Part shown: one piece after another, positions 16,914 to 24,478 of the stretch | How positions within the stretch are numbered: position 1 is the stretch's first letter | Layout: each line of letters begins with the position of its first letter | Assembly: GCF_004122165.1 (NCBI RefSeq) | Contig: NZ_SBKO01000004.1 | Span: 1 to 64,000, forward strand | Source: Flavobacterium amnicola | GTDB taxonomy: Bacteria > Bacteroidota > Bacteroidia > Flavobacteriales > Flavobacteriaceae | DNA: 64,000 nt | Direction: 5' to 3' | Notes under the pieces: model-generated | The model's database searches: none | The model's input: the letters and a program-made list of their open reading frames with translations, nothing else | What the model was told of the DNA's origin: nothing | Translations under genes and position numbers: made by a program

Positions 16914-17411
16914 ATGAACCACAACATCATCTTAAATCATCAAGAAATTGAGTTTAAAATCAAACGTATTGCCTTTCAAATTTATGAAACGTTCATTGAT
17001 GAAAATGAAATTATTATAGCTGGAATAAATGGAAATGGAAGCATTTTTGCCGAAAAAATAGCTGCAGTTTTACAAACCATTTCACCAATTAAGGTGATTT
17101 TATGTGATGTCATTATTGATAAAAGAAATCCAAAAAATCCAATTAGTACTTCAATCCCTGCCGAAAAGTATCAAGACAAAGGATTGATTTTGGTGGATGA
17201 TGTTTTAAATTCAGGCACAACCTTAATTTATGGTGTAAAACATTTTTTAGAGGTACCACTAAAGAAATTTAAAACCGCCGTTTTAGTAGATAGAAATCAT
17301 AAAAAATATCCAATTAAAGCCGATTTTAAAGGAATTTCATTATCCACTTCATTATTAGAGCATGTACAAGTTGTGTTTGAAAGCAACAACGATTATGCCT
17401 ACTTAGAGTAA
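16914..17411 (+). CDS. Phosphoribosyltransferase, PyrR-like
   Basis: The 165-residue protein has the PRPP-binding loop LILVDDVLNSGTTL (about residues 97-110) and a type I phosphoribosyltransferase fold. The general form resembles PyrR or hypoxanthine-type enzymes, but no RNA-binding or substrate determinant is clear, so the base is not named. Its 3' end overlaps the convergent aroK by nine bases. Confidence 0.85.
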   Translation: MNHNIILNHQEIEFKIKRIAFQIYETFIDENEIIIAGINGNGSIFAEKIAAVLQTISPIKVILCDVIIDKRNPKNPISTSIPAEKYQDKGLILVDDVLNSGTTLIYGVKHFLEVPLKKFKTAVLVDRNHKKYPIKADFKGISLSTSLLEHVQVVFESNNDYAYLE

Positions 17412-17921
17412 CATTTTCTTAATTTCTTCCACGACATCGGTTGGCGATTTATCATCCACTGAAATGACATGTTTGCATTGATTGTAATAAAAACCACGAT
17501 CAAACAAATGCTTGGCTATAAATTCGTGCATTTCGGTGGCATCTAAATCTTTTACTAAAGGTCGTTTCTTTTTATTGATAGAAAGTCTTTCGACTAAATT
17601 GGATACACTAGCCTTCAAATAAATTGAAATAACTTCTTCCTGCTGCAATATTAAATGATTATTTGCATAACAAGGAGTACCGCCACCAAGACTTAAAACA
17701 TATGACTCATTTTTTTGAATTTGCTTGACAAATAGTTCGTGTTCAATTCTCCTGAAATAAATTTCTCCTTTTTCAGAAAACAATTCAGAAATCGATTTTT
17801 GAACTTCATTTTCGATCAAAAAATCCAAATCATAAAACGGAAACAAGATTTTTTTGGCTAATAATTTGCCAATTTCTGTTTTACCCGAACCCATATAACC
17901 TACTAAAACTATTTTCTTCAT
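17403..17921 (-). CDS. aroK: Shikimate kinase
   Basis: The 172-residue enzyme has the P-loop GYMGSGKT (8-15), the shikimate-binding DLD segment, FRRIE, the SLGGGTP motif and the lid arginine region NKKKRPLV. It phosphorylates shikimate at the 3-hydroxyl in the aromatic amino acid pathway, in the cytosol. Length is typical. Confidence 0.95.
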   Translation of the reverse strand: MKKIVLVGYMGSGKTEIGKLLAKKILFPFYDLDFLIENEVQKSISELFSEKGEIYFRRIEHELFVKQIQKNESYVLSLGGGTPCYANNHLILQQEEVISIYLKASVSNLVERLSINKKKRPLVKDLDATEMHEFIAKHLFDRGFYYNQCKHVISVDDKSPTDVVEEIKKMLL

Positions 17922-17992
17922 TCTTCTAAAAGCCTATAAATAAACGCATTGAAAGCAATCTCTAAAAAAAGACAAATTTATCATTAATTTAG

Positions 17993-18024
17993 TTTGAAAT
18001 GTTAAAAATAAGGTATTATATTTG
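17993..18024 (+). promoter_or_regulatory. Promoter of the tRNA-Lys genes
   Basis: TTTG (17993-17996) and TATATTTG (18017-18024) are separated by exactly 20 bases, a perfect Bacteroidota vegetative promoter, 25 bases before the first tRNA. Confidence 0.85.
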
Positions 18025-18049
18025 CACCCGCATTAAGGAAATGATTTTA

Positions 18050-18122
18050 GACTTGGTAGCTCAGTTGGTAGAGCACATCACTTTTAATGATGGGGTCCTG
18101 GGTTCGAGCCCCAGCCAGGTCA
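18050..18122 (+). tRNA. tRNA-Lys (TTT), copy 1
   Basis: The 73-base cloverleaf has acceptor stem GACTTGG/CCAGGTC, anticodon stem CATCA/TGATG with loop CTTTTAA (anticodon TTT) and T-arm GGTTCGAGCC. No CCA is encoded. It is identical to the next copy. Confidence 0.97.
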
Positions 18123-18161
18123 CAAAAATGACATTTTAAAAAATTATTTTCCTTAAAGCAC

Positions 18162-18234
18162 GACTTGGTAGCTCAGTTGGTAGAGCACATCACTTTTAAT
18201 GATGGGGTCCTGGGTTCGAGCCCCAGCCAGGTCA
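18162..18234 (+). tRNA. tRNA-Lys (TTT), copy 2
   Basis: Same 73-base sequence as copy 1, placed 39 bases downstream and probably in the same transcript. A Rho-independent terminator follows. Confidence 0.97.
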
Positions 18235-18237
18235 CAA

Positions 18238-18267
18238 AAGTCAAACAGTAATGTTTGACTTTTTTTA
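18238..18267 (+). terminator. Terminator after the tRNA-Lys pair
   Basis: AGTCAAAC and GTTTGACT form a perfect 8-bp stem over a six-base loop, followed by seven T. Confidence 0.88.
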
Positions 18268-18272
18268 TTTCC

Positions 18273-18355
18273 GGCCACGTGGAGAAACGGTAGACTCGCC
18301 ATCTTGAGGGGGTGGTGCTCGTAAGGGCGTGTGGGTTCAAATCCCACCGTGGTCA
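18273..18355 (+). tRNA. tRNA-Leu (GAG)
   Basis: The 83-base gene has acceptor stem GGCCACG/CGTGGTC, a long variable arm (GTGCTCGTAAGGGCGT) typical of leucine tRNAs, loop TTGAGGG (anticodon GAG) and T-arm GGGTTCAAATCCC. Its 3' end recurs at 18467-18488. Confidence 0.95.
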
Positions 18356-18398
18356 CATTTGAAATTAAAAGGAAGACAGCCAGTGGCTGTCTGGTAAA

Positions 18399-18427
18399 AA
18401 CACCAATCATTCATGGTGTTTTTTTTA
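18399..18427 (+). terminator. Terminator after tRNA-Leu
   Basis: AACACCA and TGGTGTT pair around an eight-base loop and are followed by a T run. It is preceded by a second small hairpin, GACAGCC/GGCTGTC (18375-18391). Confidence 0.85.
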
Positions 18428-18466
18428 TATATTTTCAAAGCGAAGCTTTGTTGGGAAAGACAAAGT

Positions 18467-18488
18467 CAATCCCGCCGTGGTCACATTT
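18467..18488 (+). repeat. Repeated 3' end of tRNA-Leu
   Basis: CAATCCCGCCGTGGTCACAT and the following TT repeat the tRNA-Leu 3' end and flank (18338-18360) with one substitution and one missing base. Downstream sequence is also similar: GAAATTAAAA and a second AACACCA terminator occur after both copies. It is either a worn attachment site of a lost element or a partial tandem duplication. Confidence 0.7.
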
Positions 18489-18555
18489 ACTTCGTACGTT
18501 CGCTTCGTTCGGGCGAAATTAAAAGAAGGACTACCAGTGACAATCAGGTATAAAA

Positions 18556-18585
18556 AACACCAAATTTACTTGGTGTTTTTTTTTA
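18556..18585. terminator. Bidirectional terminator, crtY side
   Basis: AACACCA and TTGGTGTT pair with T runs on both strands. It terminates crtY on the minus strand and reads as a copy of the tRNA-Leu terminator on the plus strand. Confidence 0.85.
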
Positions 18586-19734
18586 ATTAACCTCAAAAAA
18601 AAAATATTTGACTAACGCTTTGAGAAAAGGTATTTTTGGACAGGCCCATATGATTTCAAGCTCTTCCATAAATGTTGATTCTTCATCCAAAAAACGTAAA
18701 ATTTTATCGGGAGCAACTTTTGTAAACATTTCAGAAAAAATTTCCTTACCCAATTCATTATTCTGATACAGTACCGAAACAAAAAGCGTATCATAAAATA
18801 AAAACCGATTGCTTTTTTTAAAATTTCGAAAATCGACTGTGTCCTGTTGTAGTGTATTTACTAATCGTTTGGCTTGTTTGGTCGCATTTTTAAACGTATA
18901 ACCCGTACTGGCTTTTGTCCATCCTCCTGCCGTTCCAATATGCAAAATTCGTTGGGTGTTATTTTTCCAAAAAGGATAAGCTGTCATAGGAATAACGCCT
19001 CGCTCTTTTGCAATTACCTCAAAATCTAGAGCTCCTTTGTTTAGTATATAATTCTTGATTTCTTTTTCATACTCATTATCTTTCAATTCATTCGGAGAAA
19101 ATAAAGTGTATTCTACTAAAGCTTCAGTTGCTGAAAAAGGCAATACATACATAAAACGAGTATTCTCATTTTGTGAAACCGAAAAATCCATAAAATGAAC
19201 ACTATCCGGAGAAAAAACAGGTGCTTTCGTTTTCACAAACCAACCTATAAAATGTTGTTTCAATAATGGATATTTAGTTTGTGATGTCACTGCATCAATA
19301 ACCGAAACGGCATTAAAAAAATATTCTGAAACAAAGGTTTGTGACGGAGTGTTCACAAAAACTTCTGCTCCATTATCCCGAAAAGAACATACTTTATCCT
19401 TAACAAAAACTATATTTTTATTGTCTTTTAATACAGGAATTATCTTGCTATAAAACGATTGTGATTCCAACATTTTATATCTTAATTCTTCAGACAAACA
19501 TTCTTTTTTATGATTTTCAGTTAGAAAAAAAGCACTTTCCCATTGCTTCCTTACTAAAGGATCCCAATTTCCTTTTCCTTTTTCCCAAAAACACCAAGTT
19601 CTATCGTTAGTATCTTTAGTTTCGGGCTCTATTATTAATATAGATTTCCCGACTAGAAAATTATTTTGCATCATTTCGTGCAAAACAAGTAAACTAGATA
19701 ATCCTAAGCCAGAAAAGATATAATGGTATTTCAC
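18583..19734 (-). CDS. crtY: Lycopene cyclase, CrtY type
   Basis: A 383-residue flavoprotein starting YHYIFSGLGLSSLLVL, the variant dinucleotide-binding motif of CrtY/CrtL, with ILIIEPETKDTNDRTWCFWEKG following as in bacterial lycopene beta-cyclases and IGTAGGWTKASTGYTF near residue 280. It closes both ends of lycopene to beta-carotene at the membrane. The frame stays open to 19815, but that would overlap the divergent regulator. GTG at 19734 gives the normal N-terminus and lies 14 bases from a TATATTTG promoter box, so it is chosen. Confidence 0.9.
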   Translation of the reverse strand: MKYHYIFSGLGLSSLLVLHEMMQNNFLVGKSILIIEPETKDTNDRTWCFWEKGKGNWDPLVRKQWESAFFLTENHKKECLSEELRYKMLESQSFYSKIIPVLKDNKNIVFVKDKVCSFRDNGAEVFVNTPSQTFVSEYFFNAVSVIDAVTSQTKYPLLKQHFIGWFVKTKAPVFSPDSVHFMDFSVSQNENTRFMYVLPFSATEALVEYTLFSPNELKDNEYEKEIKNYILNKGALDFEVIAKERGVIPMTAYPFWKNNTQRILHIGTAGGWTKASTGYTFKNATKQAKRLVNTLQQDTVDFRNFKKSNRFLFYDTLFVSVLYQNNELGKEIFSEMFTKVAPDKILRFLDEESTFMEELEIIWACPKIPFLKALVKYFFFEVN

Positions 19735-19748
19735 TTTAAATATTTTAA

Positions 19749-19756
19749 CAAATATA
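19749..19756 (-). promoter_or_regulatory. crtY promoter -7 box with operator-like flank
   Basis: Read on the minus strand this is TATATTTG followed by TTAAAAT, close to the crtI arrangement TATATTTGTTAAACAAATT. A one-mismatch version of the operator half-site (TTTAACAAA for TTAAACAAA) occurs at 19744-19752 on the plus strand. Confidence 0.6.
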
Positions 19757-19778
19757 ACGAATTGCAAAAAGAATTGAA

Positions 19779-19792
19779 TAAATTTGTTTAAC
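19779..19792 (+). promoter_or_regulatory. Promoter and operator half-site of the MerR-type regulator
   Basis: TAAATTTG (19779-19786) fits the -7 box TAnnTTTG and overlaps AATTTGTTTAAC (19781-19792), the same 12-mer that forms the left arm of the crtI operator. It suggests autoregulation. Confidence 0.6.
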
Positions 19793-19807
19793 CAAAACAC
19801 AAAAAAC

Positions 19808-20707
19808 ATGAACAATATAAAAAATGTTTTCAGTATTAAAGATTTAGAAAATCTTTCAGGTATTAAAGCACATACTATTCGTATTTGGGAAAAGCGTTAT
19901 TCCGTTTTTGCTCCGATGCGAACTGACACAAACATTAGAGTTTATGATTTACAAAGTTTACAAAAACTATTAAATATAACATTACTACACAATCACGGCT
20001 ATAAAATATCTAAAATTTCCAAAATGGAAGATAGCCAAATTTCAAAGCTTGTAAAAGATATTGTTACCGAAAAAAATTCGAAAAATCATGCTATTAATGC
20101 CTTTAAAATGGCTATGATGAATTTTGACCAAAATCTATTTACCACTACGTATAATGAATTACTTTCGGAAAAATCCTTTCAAAAAGTATTTTATGAAGTT
20201 TTTATCCCGCTAATGACTGAAATAGGCCTTTTATGGCAATCGGAAACAATAAGTCCTGCTCATGAACATTTCATAAGTCATTTGATACGCCAAAAAATAC
20301 TCCTAAATACTGAAAAATTACAATATCAAAAAGAAACAAAAACGGACAAAGTGTTTGTCCTTTTTTTACCCATGAATGAAATTCATGAATTAGGTTTAAT
20401 GTATTTAAATTTTGAATTTGTCTCAAGTGGTTATAAAACCATATATCTGGGTGAAAGTGTACCAACGGAAAGTTTGAAGGATGTTACAAAATATTTCAAT
20501 AATATCATTTTTGTGACATATATGACGGTTGAACCTGATAAAGATAAAATTAATAACTATCTTAACGACATTGAAAAAGAGCTTTTATCAGAGACTAATT
20601 CTCAATTATGGATAACGGGTAGAATGACCGAATTTATTGATTCTAAAAATCAAGGCAAAAACATTAAAGTATATCAAAGTATCAATCAAATAATCTCCGA
20701 ATTATAA
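19808..20707 (+). CDS. MerR-family regulator with B12-binding domain (CarH/LitR-like)
   Basis: A 299-residue protein. Residues 6-75 are a MerR winged helix (SIKDLENLSGIKAHTIRIWEKRY pattern). Residues about 95-170 form the helical cap with W143 and E153-H154, matching the Wx9EH motif of CarH. Residues 180-299 are the B12-binding domain with E191-I-H193-E-L-G196, the (E/D)xHxxG motif whose His ligates cobalt. In Thermus CarH the residue after Trp is a His (H132) that caps cobalt after light exposure; here it is Q144. It probably represses crt genes in a B12-dependent manner; light response is uncertain. It is divergent from crtY and upstream of crtI. Confidence 0.9.
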   Translation: MNNIKNVFSIKDLENLSGIKAHTIRIWEKRYSVFAPMRTDTNIRVYDLQSLQKLLNITLLHNHGYKISKISKMEDSQISKLVKDIVTEKNSKNHAINAFKMAMMNFDQNLFTTTYNELLSEKSFQKVFYEVFIPLMTEIGLLWQSETISPAHEHFISHLIRQKILLNTEKLQYQKETKTDKVFVLFLPMNEIHELGLMYLNFEFVSSGYKTIYLGESVPTESLKDVTKYFNNIIFVTYMTVEPDKDKINNYLNDIEKELLSETNSQLWITGRMTEFIDSKNQGKNIKVYQSINQIISEL

Positions 20708-20725
20708 TTAACATTAATTTATATA

Positions 20726-20763
20726 AATTTGTTTAACTTTTTTATATATTTGTTAAACAAATT
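20726..20763 (+). promoter_or_regulatory. crtI promoter covered by a 12-bp inverted repeat (operator)
   Basis: AATTTGTTTAAC (20726-20737) and GTTAAACAAATT (20752-20763) are perfect inverted repeats. The -7 box TATATTTG (20745-20752) sits between them and shares its last G with the right arm; the ATG of crtI follows at once at 20764. Binding there would block transcription. The expected ligand is the MerR/B12 regulator encoded next door. Confidence 0.8.
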
Positions 20764-22224
20764 ATGAAAAAAAATATAGCAATAATAGGTTCAGGTTTTT
20801 CTTCTTTGGCTGCTGCATGTTATTTAGCAAAAGATGGAAATAACGTTACAGTATATGAAAAGAATAGTACTGTAGGAGGTCGCGCACGTCAATTACATAG
20901 AGAAGGATTCACTTTTGATATTGGTCCAACTTGGTATTGGATGCCAGACGTTTTTGAACGATTTTTCGGTGATTTCAATAAAAAACCCTCCGATTATTAT
21001 GAACTCATAAAATTATCCCCAGCCTATCAGGTTTACTTCGGAGTAGAAGAATTTGTTACTATAGCTGATAATTTAGCCGAAATAGCCAACACATTTGAAT
21101 CTATTGAAAAAGGAAGTGGGGCAAAATTAATTCGTTTTATTAATGAAGCTAAAAGAAATTACGATATTGCCATCAAAGATTTGGTGTATCGCCCAGGCCT
21201 TTCTCCTTTAGAATTAATTACTTTGGAAACCGCCAAGAAAGTCAATCAGTTTTTTAGTACCATTTCAAAGGATGTTCGGAAACAATTCAAAAACAAAAAA
21301 TTAATCCAAATATTAGAATTTCCAGTACTGTTTTTAGGCGCAAAACCATCAAATACACCTTCCTTCTATAGTTTCATGAATTATGCCGATTTTGGATTGG
21401 GCACTTTTCATCCCAAAAACGGAATGTATAGTGTCATTTTGGCTATGAAATTGTTGGCAGAAGAATTAGGCGTAACAATACATACCAATGCAAATGTTGA
21501 AAAAATTACTGTTGAAAACGGAAAAGCATCTGGATTAGTTATGAATGGAAACAGAATTGTGGCAGATGTCGTATTATCGGGTGCTGATTACCATCACTCG
21601 GAAACTTTATTGGATGCAAAATATAGAATGTATTCTGAAAAATATTGGGAAAAGAAAGTCTTTGCCCCTTCCTCGCTCCTATTTTATGTCGGATTTGATA
21701 AAAAAATAAAAAATGTAGAACACCATTCTTTGTTTTTTGATGTTGATTTTGATGTTCACGCAAGAGATATTTATGACAATCCGAAATGGCCTGATGAACC
21801 ATTATTTTATGCAAGTTTTCCATCAAAAACCGATAAAAATTCGGCCCCAGAAGGCAAAGAAGCTGGAATATTTTTAATTCCATTAGCACCTGGATTAGAT
21901 GATATTCCTGAAATTAGAGAAGAATACTTTATTAAAATTATTTCAAGACTTGAAAAACTAACCAATCAAGATCTTAAAAATAACATTATATTTAAGGAAT
22001 CATTTTGTGTTACTGATTTCGTAAAAGAATATAATTCGTACAAAGGAAATGCCTATGGAATGGCCAATACCTTATTACAAACTGCTTTTTTACGTCCCAA
22101 ACTAAAAAGTAAAAAAGTAAGCAATTTATATTTCACTGGACAATTAACTGTGCCAGGACCAGGTGTACCACCAGCGTTGATTTCCGGAAAATTAGTCGCT
22201 GATTTAATTCAAAAATATTCTTAG
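20764..22224 (+). CDS. crtI: Phytoene desaturase
   Basis: The 486-residue CrtI-type flavoprotein has the FAD-binding N-terminus IAIIGSGFSSLAAACYLAKDG, VGGRARQ and FTFDIGPTWYWMPDVFE, and the C-terminal signature LYFTGQLTVPGPGVPPALISG. It introduces double bonds into phytoene to give lycopene at the membrane. It precedes crtB by one base and is the first gene of crtI-crtB-crtZ under the operator-covered promoter. Confidence 0.96.
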   Translation: MKKNIAIIGSGFSSLAAACYLAKDGNNVTVYEKNSTVGGRARQLHREGFTFDIGPTWYWMPDVFERFFGDFNKKPSDYYELIKLSPAYQVYFGVEEFVTIADNLAEIANTFESIEKGSGAKLIRFINEAKRNYDIAIKDLVYRPGLSPLELITLETAKKVNQFFSTISKDVRKQFKNKKLIQILEFPVLFLGAKPSNTPSFYSFMNYADFGLGTFHPKNGMYSVILAMKLLAEELGVTIHTNANVEKITVENGKASGLVMNGNRIVADVVLSGADYHHSETLLDAKYRMYSEKYWEKKVFAPSSLLFYVGFDKKIKNVEHHSLFFDVDFDVHARDIYDNPKWPDEPLFYASFPSKTDKNSAPEGKEAGIFLIPLAPGLDDIPEIREEYFIKIISRLEKLTNQDLKNNIIFKESFCVTDFVKEYNSYKGNAYGMANTLLQTAFLRPKLKSKKVSNLYFTGQLTVPGPGVPPALISGKLVADLIQKYS

Positions 22225-22225
22225 T

Positions 22226-23065
22226 ATGAAAGCACTTTTTGATACCGTTTCAAATGATTGTAGTAAGTTAGTGACTAAGAAGTATAGCACCTCTTTTTCA
22301 TTGGCTGTAAAGATGTTGTCTAAAAGTATTCGCCAGGATATTTACAACATTTATGGATTTGTCCGTTTGGCGGATGAAATCGTAGACAGTTTTCACGACT
22401 ATAACAAAGAAGCCCTTTTTGAACAATTTGAAGCCGATTTGAAATCGGCATTAGACATTGGCATTAGTTTAAATCCGATCTTAAATGCGTTTCAACATAC
22501 CGTTCGCAAACATGCCATACCACAAGAATTAATAGATTCATTTATGAAAAGCATGCGAATGGATTTATACAAAAATACCTATAAAACAAAAGAAGAATAC
22601 CACGAATACATTTACGGAAGTGCTGATGTAGTGGGTCTAATGTGTTTAACCGTGTTTGTAAAAGGGAATACCGATTTATATAAAAATCTAAAAGATCCAG
22701 CAATGAAATTAGGATCTGCTTTTCAGAAAGTAAATTTTTTACGAGATTTGAAAGATGATTTTGAAGGATTAGACAGAACGTATTTCCCAAACACCGATTT
22801 AAACAACCTCAACGAACATTCTAAAAAAGAAATTATTGAGGATATTGAACATGATTTTAAATTGGCGTATGAAGGCATTTTACATTTGCCAATGGAAGCA
22901 AAGTTTGGTGTGTACACGGCATATCGATACTACAAACGACTGCTCACCAAACTCAAGGCAACTCCTTCCACAGAAATAAAAAATACTCGAATTAGAGTAC
23001 CAAATTATCAAAAAGCCGAACTTTTAGCTCGTTGCTATGTTAAATACAGATTAAATATTTTATAA
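22226..23065 (+). CDS. crtB: Phytoene synthase
   Basis: The 279-residue enzyme has the two aspartate motifs of squalene/phytoene synthases: D50-E-I-V-D54 in YGFVRLADEIVD, and LRDLKDDFEGLDRTYFP near residue 175. It condenses two geranylgeranyl diphosphates to phytoene. No crtE is in the window, so the precursor comes from elsewhere. Start ATG lies one base after the crtI stop. Confidence 0.96.
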   Translation: MKALFDTVSNDCSKLVTKKYSTSFSLAVKMLSKSIRQDIYNIYGFVRLADEIVDSFHDYNKEALFEQFEADLKSALDIGISLNPILNAFQHTVRKHAIPQELIDSFMKSMRMDLYKNTYKTKEEYHEYIYGSADVVGLMCLTVFVKGNTDLYKNLKDPAMKLGSAFQKVNFLRDLKDDFEGLDRTYFPNTDLNNLNEHSKKEIIEDIEHDFKLAYEGILHLPMEAKFGVYTAYRYYKRLLTKLKATPSTEIKNTRIRVPNYQKAELLARCYVKYRLNIL

Positions 23066-23067
23066 TT

Positions 23068-23511
23068 ATGCTTGTACAAATTATTGCCTTTTTGGGAACT
23101 TTTTTCTTTATGGAATTTATGGCATGGTTTAGTCATAAGTACATCATGCATGGCTTTTTATGGTATTTACATGCCGATCATCACAAGAAAGATCATGATT
23201 CTTGGTTTGAACGTAATGATGCGTTTTTTATTTTTTATGCAGTTGTAAGTATCGGTTTTTTCTTGTTGTGGAAATATGCCATTTTGGAAACAGGATTAGC
23301 TATTGGACTGGGTATTTTCGCTTACGGATTGACCTATTTTATGGTACATGATATTTTTATTCATCAACGTTTTAAAATATTCAGAAATGCGAACAATCGT
23401 TATGCTAAAGCTGTTAGAAGAGCCCATAAAATGCATCATAAACATATTGGAAAAGACCACGGCGAATGTTTCGGAATGTTACTTTTTCCATTTAAATATT
23501 TTAAACCCTAA
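23068..23511 (+). CDS. crtZ: Beta-carotene hydroxylase
   Basis: A 147-residue membrane protein with four helices and the CrtZ histidine clusters HKYIMH (residues about 23-28), HADHHKKDHD, HDIFIHQR and HKMHHKH. These bind a di-iron centre. It hydroxylates both beta rings, giving zeaxanthin. Two bases separate it from crtB. No ketolase (crtW) is present, so zeaxanthin is the expected product of the cluster. Confidence 0.95.
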   Translation: MLVQIIAFLGTFFFMEFMAWFSHKYIMHGFLWYLHADHHKKDHDSWFERNDAFFIFYAVVSIGFFLLWKYAILETGLAIGLGIFAYGLTYFMVHDIFIHQRFKIFRNANNRYAKAVRRAHKMHHKHIGKDHGECFGMLLFPFKYFKP

Positions 23512-23513
23512 AA

Positions 23514-23539
23514 AAAAGCCCTCAAACGAGGGCTTTTCG
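23514..23539. terminator. Bidirectional terminator between crtZ and the DUF4252 gene
   Basis: AAGCCCTC and GAGGGCTT pair perfectly over a four-base loop, flanked by A and T runs, and separate two convergent genes. Confidence 0.88.
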
Positions 23540-23540
23540 A

Positions 23541-24062
23541 TTATTTTTTTGCTGCCGAGTTGAGCACTTCTCCACCAGGTAAATTCATACGTTTAGTAAG
23601 CAACGAAATTTCATTAATATCAAAATCACCCGTCAAAGACATTAAAACTGTCTCAGAACCTTTTACACCTGTTCCTTCAATAAACATCAAAAGTTCTTTT
23701 ACTTGTGTAGAACCAGAAGTCGATTTGACATAAATTTTAGCGTTTTTACCACTTTCATTCACACGCATTAATTCTTCCAAACCAGCCGTTGTCAGATATT
23801 TATCGACAGTTGCTCGCATATCGGAAGTAGTTTTGGCACTAGATGTTTTATAAACTTTCAAGTTTTCCAGCTTTTTAATCAAACTCAAATACGCTTGATC
23901 TTCTTTGCTTTCCATTTTCACTTTACTCATCAGTTCAAACATCTTTTTATTGACCACTACTGAAGAAACCGTACTTTGTCCGTCAAATTTATCTAAAGTC
24001 GTTTGAGCATTACCTAAAAAGGAGACTAAAAATACTGCCGTTATTATGACTAACTTTTTCAT
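23541..24062 (-). CDS. DUF4252 domain protein
   Basis: The 173-residue exported protein (signal peptide ending GNAQ) matches the DUF4252 family: TLDKFDGQSTVSSVVVNKKMFELMSKV, a central LKVYKTSSAKTTSDM segment and GDFDINEISLLTKRMNLPGGEVL at the C-terminus. Members are often downstream of an extracytoplasmic sigma factor and a small membrane gene; here the small membrane gene is present but no sigma factor is in view. Function is unknown. It is probably periplasmic. Confidence 0.88.
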   Translation of the reverse strand: MKKLVIITAVFLVSFLGNAQTTLDKFDGQSTVSSVVVNKKMFELMSKVKMESKEDQAYLSLIKKLENLKVYKTSSAKTTSDMRATVDKYLTTAGLEELMRVNESGKNAKIYVKSTSGSTQVKELLMFIEGTGVKGSETVLMSLTGDFDINEISLLTKRMNLPGGEVLNSAAKK

Positions 24063-24063
24063 T

Positions 24064-24333
24064 TTACTTTACTTTTTTAAATACTTTGTTTTTTGTTGTT
24101 TCGTATTCTTTTATATGTTGTGCACTTTCTATGCCAGAATTAATATTCGTCGATAATAAATTCAGTGCTTTTTGGGTTTCTTGATAAGCTTGCTCTGGAG
24201 TTGCACAGGTACCTAGCTCATCTTCAATGGATTGTTCCTCTTTTCTAGTGAAGTAAAAAAGAAGCATTCCTAGCAATAGAAATCCACCTACATAGCCCAC
24301 TATTCGAATACTATCTTTATTTTTTTTGTTCAT
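24064..24333 (-). CDS. Small membrane protein upstream of DUF4252 gene
   Basis: A protein of about 89 residues (an in-frame ATG at 24342 adds three) with one membrane helix at residues about 11-27 (VGYVGGFLLLGMLLFYF) and a polar helical C-terminal domain. One base separates it from the DUF4252 gene, so they form an operon. The layout is like the small anti-sigma-type protein found between sigma factor and DUF4252 in relatives, but the match is positional only. Confidence 0.7.
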   Translation of the reverse strand: MNKKNKDSIRIVGYVGGFLLLGMLLFYFTRKEEQSIEDELGTCATPEQAYQETQKALNLLSTNINSGIESAQHIKEYETTKNKVFKKVK

Positions 24334-24402
24334 TTCAAACATTCTTATCTAACAAATATACAGCTGTTCCCATTAAAAAACTATATTTTAGTTGATACAA
24401 AA

Positions 24403-24437
24403 CAAAAATCCCGTTCTAATTGAATTAAAACGGGACT
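24403..24437 (-). terminator. Terminator of the B12 receptor operon
   Basis: TCCCGTT (24409-24415) pairs with AACGGGA (24429-24435), with further partial pairing in the loop. On the minus strand a T run follows, some 40 bases after the lipoprotein stop at 24479. Confidence 0.82.
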
Positions 24438-24478
24438 ATTAAATTATTGAAAAGCTACTTTCCTATTGCATGAATCAA

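Noticed and set aside
18153..18410. Minus-strand open frame of 85 codons
   Set aside because: It is the antisense of tRNA-Lys copy 2 and tRNA-Leu.
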